The notes beneath the pieces are model-generated. The model was not told where the DNA came from. It was given only the letters and a program-made list of their open reading frames with translations, and made no database searches. A DNA stretch of 64,000 nt from Paenibacillus sp. FSL R5-0766 (GTDB taxonomy: Bacteria; Bacillota; Bacilli; Paenibacillales; Paenibacillaceae), in the NCBI RefSeq assembly GCF_037971845.1, contig NZ_CP150227.1, forward strand, positions 1,054,001-1,118,000. Direction: 5' to 3'. Shown here in pieces: positions 1 through 7,577 of the stretch (position 1 is the first letter of the stretch; every line of letters begins with the position of its first letter). The translations under genes and the position numbers were made by a program.

Positions 1-516
1 GTCTCCCGCATGATCTCTGGATTTTAGATAGTCTACAGCCCCAAGTAAATCGTATTTCTCATGTAGACCCAGCGTAATCAAATCTCCATCGGACTTACCC
101 TGTGAGCTGAGATCAAAGGCCAGTACGTTATACCCCTTTGGGACGAAATGCTCTACCAACTTGGGAGTACGCCCTTTGACTAAACGATTACTCGTATACC
201 CATGTACGATAATAATTGTTTTGTTATTTGCTGTGCCTGAAGATATACTCGCTGGAAAGAAAGTTCCTCGAATCGTATTATCATTTTTCAAACTCTTGAA
301 TTCGACTTCTTCGTAAGGTGTTTTCTTCATATTCAACTCGTAACTGACATTGGTATCTCGTGGATGGTGTAATAACGTGTCTACTACTTTATAGGATACA
401 AAGAATACAAGAGCTACAATAAGCGCAAACGCAATCCCCAGGCCCCATAACAGTTTCTTGCGTTTCTCCATGCGACCTTTAAATGTCAGAACGGGTGGTA
501 AAGATGGTTGACTCAT
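1..516 (-). CDS. alpha/beta hydrolase with N-terminal membrane anchor, 3' end outside window
   Basis: The reverse strand reads through from an ATG at 516 to the window edge with no stop, so about 172 N-terminal residues are visible. A basic start is followed by one hydrophobic segment (about residues 21-40), which suggests a signal anchor with the enzyme outside the membrane. After it come IIIVHGYTSN (oxyanion-hole strand, HG) and FDLSSQGKSDG, typical of the S33 aminopeptidase/BAAT-like alpha/beta hydrolase group. The nucleophile elbow would lie beyond the window. The start ATG overlaps the TetR stop as ATGA, so the two genes are translationally coupled and this is probably the TetR target. 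The substrate is unknown. Confidence 0.8.
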   Translation of the reverse strand, partial: MSQPSLPPVLTFKGRMEKRKKLLWGLGIAFALIVALVFFVSYKVVDTLLHHPRDTNVSYELNMKKTPYEEVEFKSLKNDNTIRGTFFPASISSGTANNKTIIIVHGYTSNRLVKGRTPKLVEHFVPKGYNVLAFDLSSQGKSDGDLITLGLHEKYDLLGAVDYLKSRDHAGD

Positions 517-1142
517 TCAGATTCCTCCAGTGTTTCATCATGTTGTATTGGTGCAAACAGATAAAAGGCATGTCCCTTCAGATTCTCCCACTCAGGATGA
601 TGAAGAATGTCTTCCCCGAGAGTCAAGGCTACTCCATTCAAAAAAGAAATATAGCTCCGAGAGATCATTGCTGGAGAGAAACTTTTGTTGAACTCCCCCA
701 TGGATTGCCCCTTTGTATAGACAGCTTCAATCGTATCGGTCATTATTTTTATGCTTTCAAGGACCTTCTGTGTAAGTTCGGGGAATCTGGTTCGTTGCCC
801 CAAGACAGATTGAGCGAGTCGTAACTCATTGGTATAGAAGTAAATATGACTGAATTGTTCTTCTACCATGTTTTTAATCAACGTACCTGGTGTTCCTTTT
901 TGTTGTAGAGAAGCAAGTGATTTCTTCTGAATATCATCAAGCGGTTCAAGTACAGCGGCATGGAACAGAGCTTCTTTGCTTGGGAAGTATTGAAAGATGG
1001 TTCCGGAAGTTACTCCTGCAGTTTTTGCGATAATAGCCGTTGTGGTATTGGAATATCCGCTTTCGGCAAAAAGGATCACGGCTTCTTTTAGGATTCGTTT
1101 ACGCCGCTCGAGTCTCTTTTCCTCATTAATCGGTCTGGCCAA
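513..1142 (-). CDS. TetR/AcrR family transcriptional regulator
   Basis: 209 residues with the usual TetR layout. The N-terminal helix-turn-helix spans about residues 8-58 (ILKEAVILFAESGY, then TTTAIIAKTAGVTSGTIFQYFPSKEALF), followed by a helical ligand-binding domain. The start is a TTG at 1142 preceded by GGAG at good spacing. The gene overlaps the downstream hydrolase by four bases. A 26-bp palindrome lies just upstream of the start (1172-1197), so autoregulation of the two-gene operon is likely. The ligand cannot be told from sequence. Confidence 0.88.
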   Translation of the reverse strand: MARPINEEKRLERRKRILKEAVILFAESGYSNTTTAIIAKTAGVTSGTIFQYFPSKEALFHAAVLEPLDDIQKKSLASLQQKGTPGTLIKNMVEEQFSHIYFYTNELRLAQSVLGQRTRFPELTQKVLESIKIMTDTIEAVYTKGQSMGEFNKSFSPAMISRSYISFLNGVALTLGEDILHHPEWENLKGHAFYLFAPIQHDETLEESE

Positions 1143-1171
1143 ATGAATTCTCCTTTCATCATTTCGATTTA

Positions 1172-1197
1172 ATTAATTAACTGATCAATTAATTAAT
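1172..1197. promoter_or_regulatory. palindromic operator candidate for the TetR gene
   Basis: Arms ATTAATTAAC and ATTAATTAAT flank a TGATCA centre, with one mismatch across 13+13 bases. It lies 30 bp upstream of the TTG start of the TetR gene. Position and symmetry fit a TetR autoregulatory site. The very AT-rich composition means part of the symmetry could be chance. Confidence 0.55.
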
Positions 1198-1233
1198 AAT
1201 ATATCTGAATTAACTCCTTATGGCAATAGTAAG

Positions 1234-1395
1234 TTATTCATTCAGTTGCACTAATCTTTGAACATACTCTGATGCTTGCATTGGAGTTTTTTTTATTGCA
1301 TCCAACAAAGTTACCACAGTCATGATAGCGTTTTTATGTAAACCCAATATTTTCTTGCCTAATTCGACATATTCATTTACTATTTTCCCATACAT
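1234..1395 (-). CDS. possible 53-residue small protein, unrecognised
   Basis: A short reading frame begins with ATG at 1395 and ends with TAA at 1234. The predicted protein is mainly amphipathic helix (KIVNEYVELGKKILGL ... LLDAIKKTPMQASEYVQRL) and its composition looks coding. No good Shine-Dalgarno sequence precedes the ATG, and a stop codon lies 9 nt upstream in frame. It could be a real small gene, a gene remnant, or chance in the gap between the TetR and chemoreceptor genes. No function is proposed. Confidence 0.3.
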   Translation of the reverse strand: MYGKIVNEYVELGKKILGLHKNAIMTVVTLLDAIKKTPMQASEYVQRLVQLNE

Positions 1396-1470
1396 AGTGC
1401 TTCAAGCATGTGTTTTTTTGGTAGCGCCTAGTCAAAAAGGCTTGGGTTCACGGGAGAGGAAGAGGAGCGG

Positions 1471-3225
1471 ATGATTGTTTTTTTTAGAAAACGTTTGGTT
1501 GTGCGCATTGTTGCAGTAGTCACACTGGTCATTACGATTATAGCCGTGGGAAGCATGCTGTTACAGGTGGCCAATATGAAACTAGCTGCGCAGGAGGCCA
1601 TTTCGAGTTACAACATCCAGATTGCTCAGAGTTATGTGAATCAGCTGGATACAGCATCTTATGCTGAGTTTGCCAAGGACCCCAAGGAGAATGACGAATT
1701 CTTGAAGATTCGTGATGAACTGGATGACTTTCGCGTAAGCATTGGTGCAATGTATGTGTATTTCGTCAAAATAGATGACAAAGGTACGCCACTTATTATG
1801 GTGGATGGTATGAAGGATGCAGATAAAGCCTCACCGATTAATGAAGTTACGGATGTCCCTCAGGAAGCTGTGCAGAAGCTGTTGCAGGGGCAAACAGCCA
1901 GTTCTTCAATTATTAACAATGAGGAGTACGGCGACTATATTTCCTCTTACGCTCCCATGCTGGATAGTAACGGCGCTGTAACAGGTGTAATTGGGATCGA
2001 TACGGCGGTATCGGTGATCGGAAGCATTGAGTCAGATATAATGAAATCGAGTATTCCCTTCTATGCCTTATTGCTACTGATTACACTTATAGGCATTGCT
2101 GTTGTCACGTGGTTTATCGTAAGAGGACTGCGACCACTTCAACCGCTGAAGGCGAGTGTGGAAAAAATGGCACAGGGTGAGCTTGCAGAAGCGAATCAAA
2201 TTTTGACGTCGTATCGTTTGCGCAGCCAAGATGAGATTGGAACAACATATCAAGCGATGATACATATGTCCGGGAACTTGAATAAAATTGTGAGTAACAT
2301 GGTTGAAGGTGTAGCAGTAACCACAGATATTTTATCGGAATCAACGAAGGAATTTAATCGCAGTACCGAAGAGATGCTTGAGATGGGCAAGACGGTTGAT
2401 CAATCTGTCGAACAGATTAGGCAGGGTGCACATACGCAGAAGCAGGGTGCAAGCGATAGCGCGCACGCGATGGAAGAGATTGCAAAAGGCATAACGGATA
2501 TTTCCGAATCCTCGATGATTGTATCGGATGCAGCAACAAGTGCGCTTTCTACGGCGGAGTCCGGTAAACAGAGCATGACACTGATGAAAACACAGATGGA
2601 GAGCATCTCAAATGTCTCAAGTGAAGTTGTAGCGATGGTTCAGGTGCTGAACAATTACTCCCAGGAAATTGGTGGTGCCCTGCATACGGTTCGTGATTTT
2701 GCGAGTCAGACGAAGCTGCTTGCGCTTAATGCATCCATAGAGGCAGCACATGCAGGAGAACACGGTAAAGGTTTTGCGGTTGTGGCGGATGAAGTTCGGA
2801 AGCTTGCTGAGGCCTCAAGCACATCCATGGAACGGATCTCCGACTTACTGCTTCGTATTCAACAAGAATCACAGCAGATTGGCTCACAGATGGGGGTTAC
2901 TGCAACCGAGATTGGACAAGGGGTTACAATTACCGCAGAAGCCGAGCAAGCTTTCGCTCATGTAGTTGACGCGTTCCAACTGGTGACCAGTCGCATTCAG
3001 GAAGTCTCCGCTGCGGCAGAGGAAATCTCGGCAGGATCGGAAGAGGCTGCAGCCTCCGTCAATACGATCTCGCAGATCTCAGCCGGGGTGTCGGATCATT
3101 CGGATGAAATCTATCGCTTAATGCGTGAACAATCGGCTATGTTCAACAGGGTGGCGCAGACCTCCACCATGCTGGAGCAGCAGACCACCGAGATGAGTGA
3201 AGCTGTACGTAAAGTTAAAGTATAG
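1471..3225 (+). CDS. methyl-accepting chemotaxis protein
   Basis: 584-residue transmembrane chemoreceptor. The first membrane helix is at about residues 9-31, then an extracellular Cache-like sensor region (about 32-190) and a second helix (about 195-218). A HAMP linker and a long coiled-coil signalling domain follow. The highly conserved hairpin tip is visible ([32 protein letters not shown] region, about 415-447), which contacts CheA/CheW. The start ATG follows a GAGGAAGAGGAGCGG ribosome site. It is monocistronic, with a terminator directly after it. The chemical sensed is unknown; no chemotaxis pathway genes are adjacent. Confidence 0.93.
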   Translation: MIVFFRKRLVVRIVAVVTLVITIIAVGSMLLQVANMKLAAQEAISSYNIQIAQSYVNQLDTASYAEFAKDPKENDEFLKIRDELDDFRVSIGAMYVYFVKIDDKGTPLIMVDGMKDADKASPINEVTDVPQEAVQKLLQGQTASSSIINNEEYGDYISSYAPMLDSNGAVTGVIGIDTAVSVIGSIESDIMKSSIPFYALLLLITLIGIAVVTWFIVRGLRPLQPLKASVEKMAQGELAEANQILTSYRLRSQDEIGTTYQAMIHMSGNLNKIVSNMVEGVAVTTDILSESTKEFNRSTEEMLEMGKTVDQSVEQIRQGAHTQKQGASDSAHAMEEIAKGITDISESSMIVSDAATSALSTAESGKQSMTLMKTQMESISNVSSEVVAMVQVLNNYSQEIGGALHTVRDFASQTKLLALNASIEAAHAGEHGKGFAVVADEVRKLAEASSTSMERISDLLLRIQQESQQIGSQMGVTATEIGQGVTITAEAEQAFAHVVDAFQLVTSRIQEVSAAAEEISAGSEEAAASVNTISQISAGVSDHSDEIYRLMREQSAMFNRVAQTSTMLEQQTTEMSEAVRKVKV

Positions 3226-3268
3226 TTTGAGTTAAATGTAGTAATAGTAACGCAAGAGATAGTCAGAA

Positions 3269-3337
3269 AAGTGTTCCGCTCTTGGAGAAGTTGGTGTTCA
3301 TCCCAAACTTCCTTCAAAGGGTGGAACACTTTTTTTA
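3269..3337. terminator. terminator between chemoreceptor and LysR genes
   Basis: AAGTGTTCC and GGAACACTT pair across a loop that contains its own smaller hairpin (GAAGTT.../...AACTTC, about 3286-3312), followed by a T-run. It sits between converging genes, four bases before the LysR stop codon, so it may serve both. Confidence 0.7.
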
Positions 3338-3340
3338 GAT

Positions 3341-4252
3341 TTAAACTGTTAAATGATCCAGCTCTATCGCTTGTCTGAAGCGTCGGGCGAATCGTTCTGC
3401 GGCTACAGCGGCCTCCTTGGACTCCGTCTGTACGAAGCCAATTTGCATCTTGGGTTGATCGATTCCAGCGATCTCTACCATCTTCACCAGACCTTCTTTC
3501 CATAAGGGATTTTGGTGAAAGGAAAAGTCGTGACCAATTGTCGCGGCAATATCGTTTCTTAACACCATGTTGATCGCTTCTGAATTATTTGTTTTAAACA
3601 GAATGGACAGAGGTCCATGATCATAGGTGAATTCCTTGATGAAGTCTTCGATGAAACCATCTCGATAGAGTGCCAGTTTGTGTTCTTTTAATTGATCAGG
3701 TGAAACACGGCTGTGCTTGGCAAGTTCAGACAGGTGATGCGTACCGACGACCAGCTTACCCGAGTACATGGGACTGAAGTGAAGTCCATCGAATTCCCGC
3801 AGCTGTTTCGCATAGATCGCTATAAAGCCCAAATGGGTTTTGTTATTGCGAATATCCTCGATAATTTCCATGGACCCTTTCTCTTCAATGGAGATGTTAA
3901 GTTGCGGGTGCTCACGCTTCATATCCGCAGCAGACTGGACAAGATAGGGCATAACACTTGGAAAAGTAGCCACATGAAGCTCTCCGCTAAGTGAGGAGGC
4001 TTCTGCGTTCAGGGATTTCAATTCATCAATCCGCTGTAAAATATCCAGTGCCTTGGCAATGAATTGTTTGCCTTCGGGAGTGGGATGAGTTCCCTGCCGC
4101 GAGCGTTCGAACAGGATGATACCCAATTCTTTCTCCAGACGATGAACCGATTGGCTGATCGCCGATTGTGTGACATGTAGATGCTCCGAGGCGGCGGAGA
4201 ATGATTTCGTTTTCGCAATTTCAACGACATATTCGAGCTGTTCCAGATTCAT
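3341..4252 (-). CDS. LysR-family transcriptional regulator
   Basis: 303 residues from the ATG at 4252, which has GGAG eight bases upstream; a further upstream ATG in frame lacks such a site. The N-terminal winged helix-turn-helix is typical (LEQLEYVVEIAKTKSFSAASEHLHVTQSAISQSVHRLEKELG, residues about 3-45). A periplasmic-binding-like effector domain follows. The gene is divergent from the butanediol-dehydrogenase-like gene, which is a candidate target, although a repeat element lies between the two. The effector is unknown. Confidence 0.88.
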   Translation of the reverse strand: MNLEQLEYVVEIAKTKSFSAASEHLHVTQSAISQSVHRLEKELGIILFERSRQGTHPTPEGKQFIAKALDILQRIDELKSLNAEASSLSGELHVATFPSVMPYLVQSAADMKREHPQLNISIEEKGSMEIIEDIRNNKTHLGFIAIYAKQLREFDGLHFSPMYSGKLVVGTHHLSELAKHSRVSPDQLKEHKLALYRDGFIEDFIKEFTYDHGPLSILFKTNNSEAINMVLRNDIAATIGHDFSFHQNPLWKEGLVKMVEIAGIDQPKMQIGFVQTESKEAAVAAERFARRFRQAIELDHLTV

Positions 4253-4363
4253 GATTTCATCTCCGTTTAGCATTAATACAACTAATGTTAACATTAGTAT
4301 CTATAAATATGAATAATACATGAACAGCGATATAATATATAGACAAGCGTTATAGTTCTTTAC

Positions 4364-4556
4364 TATATAAGTAGAACCTTACTTTTACACCAGAAACGCA
4401 GAGTGCAGAACCAATCTGAAGAAGCAGAGCGTGCGCCTTTATCACCGGATTTTTCCCTTGCATCAAGGGGATGAAGAAAATCTGGGGATAAGAGCGATCG
4501 AAAATGGTACTGCAATCAGCGTAATTAGGTGTAACATTTCTAGTTCAACTTATATA
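4364..4556 (+). repeat. interspersed repeat, copy A (bdhA leader)
   Basis: About 193 bp bounded by inverted ends: TATATAAG... on the left and ...CAACTTATATA on the right, with TTACAC/GTGTAA slightly inside. The core carries the conserved ATCACCGGATTT ... AATCTGGGGATAA ... GCGATCG blocks also found at 5.7, 14.7, 21.5 and 40.0 kb. This copy lacks the internal AAAGCTTTCTGAAAGAAAGCT-like hairpin of the others. Its right end lies just upstream of the ribosome site of the dehydrogenase gene. No transposase is present, so this is a MITE-like or leader-RNA element. Confidence 0.8.
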
Positions 4557-4583
4557 GACAAGCATATAAAGGGGATGAACTTC

Positions 4584-5627
4584 ATGAAAGCAGCAGTATG
4601 GTACGGCCATAAAGACGTGCGTGTGGAAGAGCGGGAGGTTCCGGTTGCTCAAGCGGGTCAGGTCAAAATCAAAGTGGAATATGCGGGGATCTGCGGCAGT
4701 GACTTGCATGCCTATCATCATGGTGTGGGGATTCAAGAAGGCGAGAATCATCCGCTCTCAGGACAGAAAGCACCATTGACATTGGGTCATGAATTTGCAG
4801 GAACCGTGAGTGAATTGGGGAGTAATGTAAGCGGTATCAGTGTAGGGGATCGAGTTGTGGTAGAGCCGTTGTACCATTGCGGAAAATGTGAGTACTGTAT
4901 CCAGGGTCGTTACAACCAATGCACTCAATTTGGATTCGTTGGACTGAATGGTGATGGTGGTTTTGCGGAGTATGTTGTTGTTGAAGCATACATGGTTCAT
5001 CCCATACCGGATAACGTATCTTTCGAAGAAGGCGCGCTCGTAGAGCCTACAGCAGTAGCTTTTCACGCGGTTCGTCACAGCAAGCTGAAAGTGGGGAACA
5101 AAGTAGCCGTATATGGAGCAGGTCCAATTGGATTATTGACCATTCTGTCTGCCAAAGCAGCAGGAGCCTCTGAAATCTATGCAGTTGATGTATTTGGGGA
5201 ACGTCTGGACCTGGCAGCCAAGCTGGGAGCGATTCCGGTGAACAGTGCCAAAGTCAATGCAACCGAGGTGATCTTGCAACAATCGGGTGGTATTGATGTG
5301 GCTTATGAAGCAGCGGGTGTGCAACCAACGATGGATAGCGCCATTGCGGTTGTCAAAAAAGGTGGAGAAGTTGTTGTCATCGCAGCGATTCCAAATCCGC
5401 TTCAAGTGAACTTCTTCGATCTTCTGGTCAAAGAAGCGAATCTAACGGCAACGCTGGCATATCGCCACATTTTCCCTGAAGTGATTTCACTGATTGCTGA
5501 AGGGTCGCTCGATGTGAAACAGGTCATCACCAAGAAAATCAAACTGGACGATATCGTGCAGGAAGGGCTTGAGCTGTTAATGAGCGACAAGAGCCATGCG
5601 AAGATTTTGGTGGAGATTGGCGGCTAA
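4584..5627 (+). CDS. bdhA: 2,3-butanediol dehydrogenase-like zinc alcohol dehydrogenase
   Basis: 347 residues from the ATG at 4584, chosen because AAAGGGG lies nine bases upstream and the MKAAVWYG start is typical of the family. Zinc-dependent medium-chain dehydrogenase: catalytic zinc ligands in GICGSDLHAY and GHEFAGTV, structural zinc cysteines in CGKCEYCIQGRYNQC, and the NAD-binding GAGPIGL loop at about 175-182. The family interconverts (2R,3R)-butanediol/acetoin/diacetyl; the GVGIQEGENHPLSGQKAPLTLGHE stretch is characteristic of that subgroup. The gene stands alone between two inverted copies of the repeat family and opposite a LysR regulator. Confidence 0.82.
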   Translation: MKAAVWYGHKDVRVEEREVPVAQAGQVKIKVEYAGICGSDLHAYHHGVGIQEGENHPLSGQKAPLTLGHEFAGTVSELGSNVSGISVGDRVVVEPLYHCGKCEYCIQGRYNQCTQFGFVGLNGDGGFAEYVVVEAYMVHPIPDNVSFEEGALVEPTAVAFHAVRHSKLKVGNKVAVYGAGPIGLLTILSAKAAGASEIYAVDVFGERLDLAAKLGAIPVNSAKVNATEVILQQSGGIDVAYEAAGVQPTMDSAIAVVKKGGEVVVIAAIPNPLQVNFFDLLVKEANLTATLAYRHIFPEVISLIAEGSLDVKQVITKKIKLDDIVQEGLELLMSDKSHAKILVEIGG

Positions 5628-5658
5628 AAAATCAATAGCGTTGTATCATTTCAAATGC

Positions 5659-5888
5659 TATATAAGTTGAACTAAAGATTATTTACACTGACACTACGCT
5701 GACAGAACAACCTTTCAATCGCTGTTATCCCCAGATTTTTTCGACTTCCTTTTCTCAAGGGAAAATCCGGGGATCGCGTATGCTTCCGATGCAGCTTTCT
5801 TTCAGAAAGCTTTTAGGCGAACGCTTCGCTTTTTCAGGTTTTTTCAGTCCTCTCCGTTATCGTGTAAATGATTAGTGCAACTTATATA
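5659..5888 (-). repeat. interspersed repeat, copy B (inverted, downstream of bdhA)
   Basis: 230 bp with near-perfect terminal inverted repeats. The left end starts TATATAAGTTGAAC and the right end finishes with CAACTTATATA preceded by GTGTAAAT. The core (AGCTTTCTTTCAGAAAGCT hairpin, TATCCCCAGATTTT) is the reverse complement of the other copies. With copy A it brackets the dehydrogenase gene in inverted orientation. This is the most complete copy for defining the element ends. Confidence 0.85.
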
Positions 5889-5906
5889 GTTGACATCTAT
5901 AAATGT

Positions 5907-5937
5907 AAAAAAGACCGTCCATGAAGATGATCGGTCT
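5907..5937 (-). terminator. terminator of the GNAT gene
   Basis: On the minus strand AGACCG and CGGTCT form a stem with a 14-nt loop, followed by a T-run. It lies about 50 bp beyond the acetyltransferase stop. A second small hairpin (GTGTTGG/CCAACAC, 5970-5989) touches the stop codon itself. Confidence 0.7.
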
Positions 5938-5988
5938 GTTTTACATTTCATTCTCTGCTGGCTGATCCCGTGTTGGTGTTAGCCAACA

Positions 5989-6501
5989 CTAGGAATCATA
6001 ACGGTAACAGATCGCCTTGCCCTCGCTACTCTCGGAGCTGAATTCCTCATCCTCTGTAAATCCAAAACGCTCATATAACCGGATGGCATTGACCATCTGA
6101 CCGCCTGTATATAAATACACCGTTTTTTTGCCCATTTCTTTGGCAGAATCTACGCATTGCTGGAGCAATACTCTGGCAATCCCGTGACCTCTCCATTTTG
6201 GATCAACACCCAGCAGCCGAATAAACGGATAATCGATTGGCAATTCAAAGTTTGGATAAGCCTTGCGTGCTGTTTCGAATAATTGGACTGTACCGACAAT
6301 CTGATCATCAATCTTCGCGATCCATAATTGTGTCAGGTACGGATTAACCACAGACTCTCGAATATCTTTGAGGTAGGCCTCCCATCGTTCATTTTGCTCA
6401 AAAGTCTCCCGATACTCGGCATAACTTGCAACAAGGATATCTACAATCTCAGGATGGTCTGCTTCTGTGGCAGGATGAATCGTAACGGCAGCCGTTGTCA
6501 T
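5989..6501 (-). CDS. GNAT-family N-acetyltransferase
   Basis: 170 residues, a single GNAT domain. The acetyl-CoA-binding motif A is clear (RLLGVDPKWRGHGIARVLLQ, about residues 95-115), followed by an ARLYERFGF-like C-terminal motif (IRLYERFGFTEDEEF). The start ATG is preceded by AAGGGGA. It is monocistronic with its own terminator. The substrate amine is not predictable. Confidence 0.88.
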   Translation of the reverse strand: MTTAAVTIHPATEADHPEIVDILVASYAEYRETFEQNERWEAYLKDIRESVVNPYLTQLWIAKIDDQIVGTVQLFETARKAYPNFELPIDYPFIRLLGVDPKWRGHGIARVLLQQCVDSAKEMGKKTVYLYTGGQMVNAIRLYERFGFTEDEEFSSESSEGKAICYRYDS

Positions 6502-6630
6502 CTTATAATTCCCCTTCTCTTATGGGTTAAGTATGGAATACAGTTTTCTTGCATTTTACCATAACGGATTCAATCCGATTCATTCAAATTTTCTATAGGT
6601 AACTCAGTCATTTCTATAGATCAAAGCATA

Positions 6631-7395
6631 TCAGCGATTGAGCTGTGTGGAATACAGATGATTGCGATATTCGGTTGGTGTATTGCCTTCGTATTGCTTG
6701 AACATGCGCAGGAACAGCTTGTAATCGGAGAAGCCGCACTGTCCGGCGATTTCTTTTACACTGGCATTGGTGTTGAGCAGCAACTGTTTTGCCCGGCGAA
6801 TACGTTCTGTGAGGATATAGGTTTTGAGTCCAGTACCTTTCTCGCGTTTCACCATTTTGGAGATATAGTCTTTGTTAAAATTAAAATTTTCCGCAATCTG
6901 ACTCACCGTAATGTTTGTATGCAGATGAATATCGACCCACTTGCAGATATGGTCCACAATTGCATTGTGCGGGCGATAATCCGCCTCTATATTGCGCTCC
7001 AGCTCCTTGAACAACAGTAACAAAGCAGCGTCGGCTTCTTCTGGTGAGAAGGATGACACATGCAGCAACTGCTTGAATAACTGATTGGCCATGGAAGGCA
7101 CCTGAATGGTGGCATGTGTCCTAAACTGGTTGAATTCTGCCGAAATGGCATCATAGTGAACCCAGTAAAAGCTGACGGGTGTATCGCTAATCTGGTAGCC
7201 GTAATGGGTGCGTCCGGCGCGCAGGAACAACAGATCATTGGCACGAACCACGTACTTTTCGTCTTCCTCCGCGATGTACATCTCACCTTCCAACATCAAA
7301 ATGATCTCATGCACAGGCATGCTGCGTCTCATGTGGCTCCAGTTGCCTTCGGATATGAACTTGCCGCACAGGTAATGTTCCAGTGGCTTTTGCAT
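6631..7395 (-). CDS. AraC-family transcriptional regulator
   Basis: 254 residues. The N-terminal cupin-like sensing domain (about 1-100; includes HEIILMLEGEMYIAEEDEKY) is joined to a C-terminal double helix-turn-helix of the AraC type (about 150-245; VSQIAENFNFNKDYISKMVKREKG and VKEIAGQCGFSDYKLFLRMFKQYEGNTPTEYR). It is divergent from the GH127 gene, so it probably activates that gene in response to a sugar. Confidence 0.9.
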   Translation of the reverse strand: MQKPLEHYLCGKFISEGNWSHMRRSMPVHEIILMLEGEMYIAEEDEKYVVRANDLLFLRAGRTHYGYQISDTPVSFYWVHYDAISAEFNQFRTHATIQVPSMANQLFKQLLHVSSFSPEEADAALLLLFKELERNIEADYRPHNAIVDHICKWVDIHLHTNITVSQIAENFNFNKDYISKMVKREKGTGLKTYILTERIRRAKQLLLNTNASVKEIAGQCGFSDYKLFLRMFKQYEGNTPTEYRNHLYSTQLNR

Positions 7396-7577
7396 AGGAC
7401 GGATTTATCCACCTTTTCTTGGATTATGAGTCTGATGTAATTGTATTTTATTTGATATTATGGGGATATTCAAGCTCTACAGTAGATTGATGAGTATTAG
7501 TCATATGGAACAGAACACGGATTTTACCCCTTAAGAATGAATGGATATCTATTACATCCCGAGAAGGAGTGAGTGTC

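Noticed and set aside
1396..1470. Possible riboswitch before the chemoreceptor
   Set aside because: A short imperfect stem near AGGCTTGGG was checked against c-di-GMP-I features; the conserved core is missing.
4364..5888. Composite transposon around the dehydrogenase
   Set aside because: The flanking elements are only about 200 bp, encode no transposase, and the same repeat occurs singly elsewhere next to unrelated genes.
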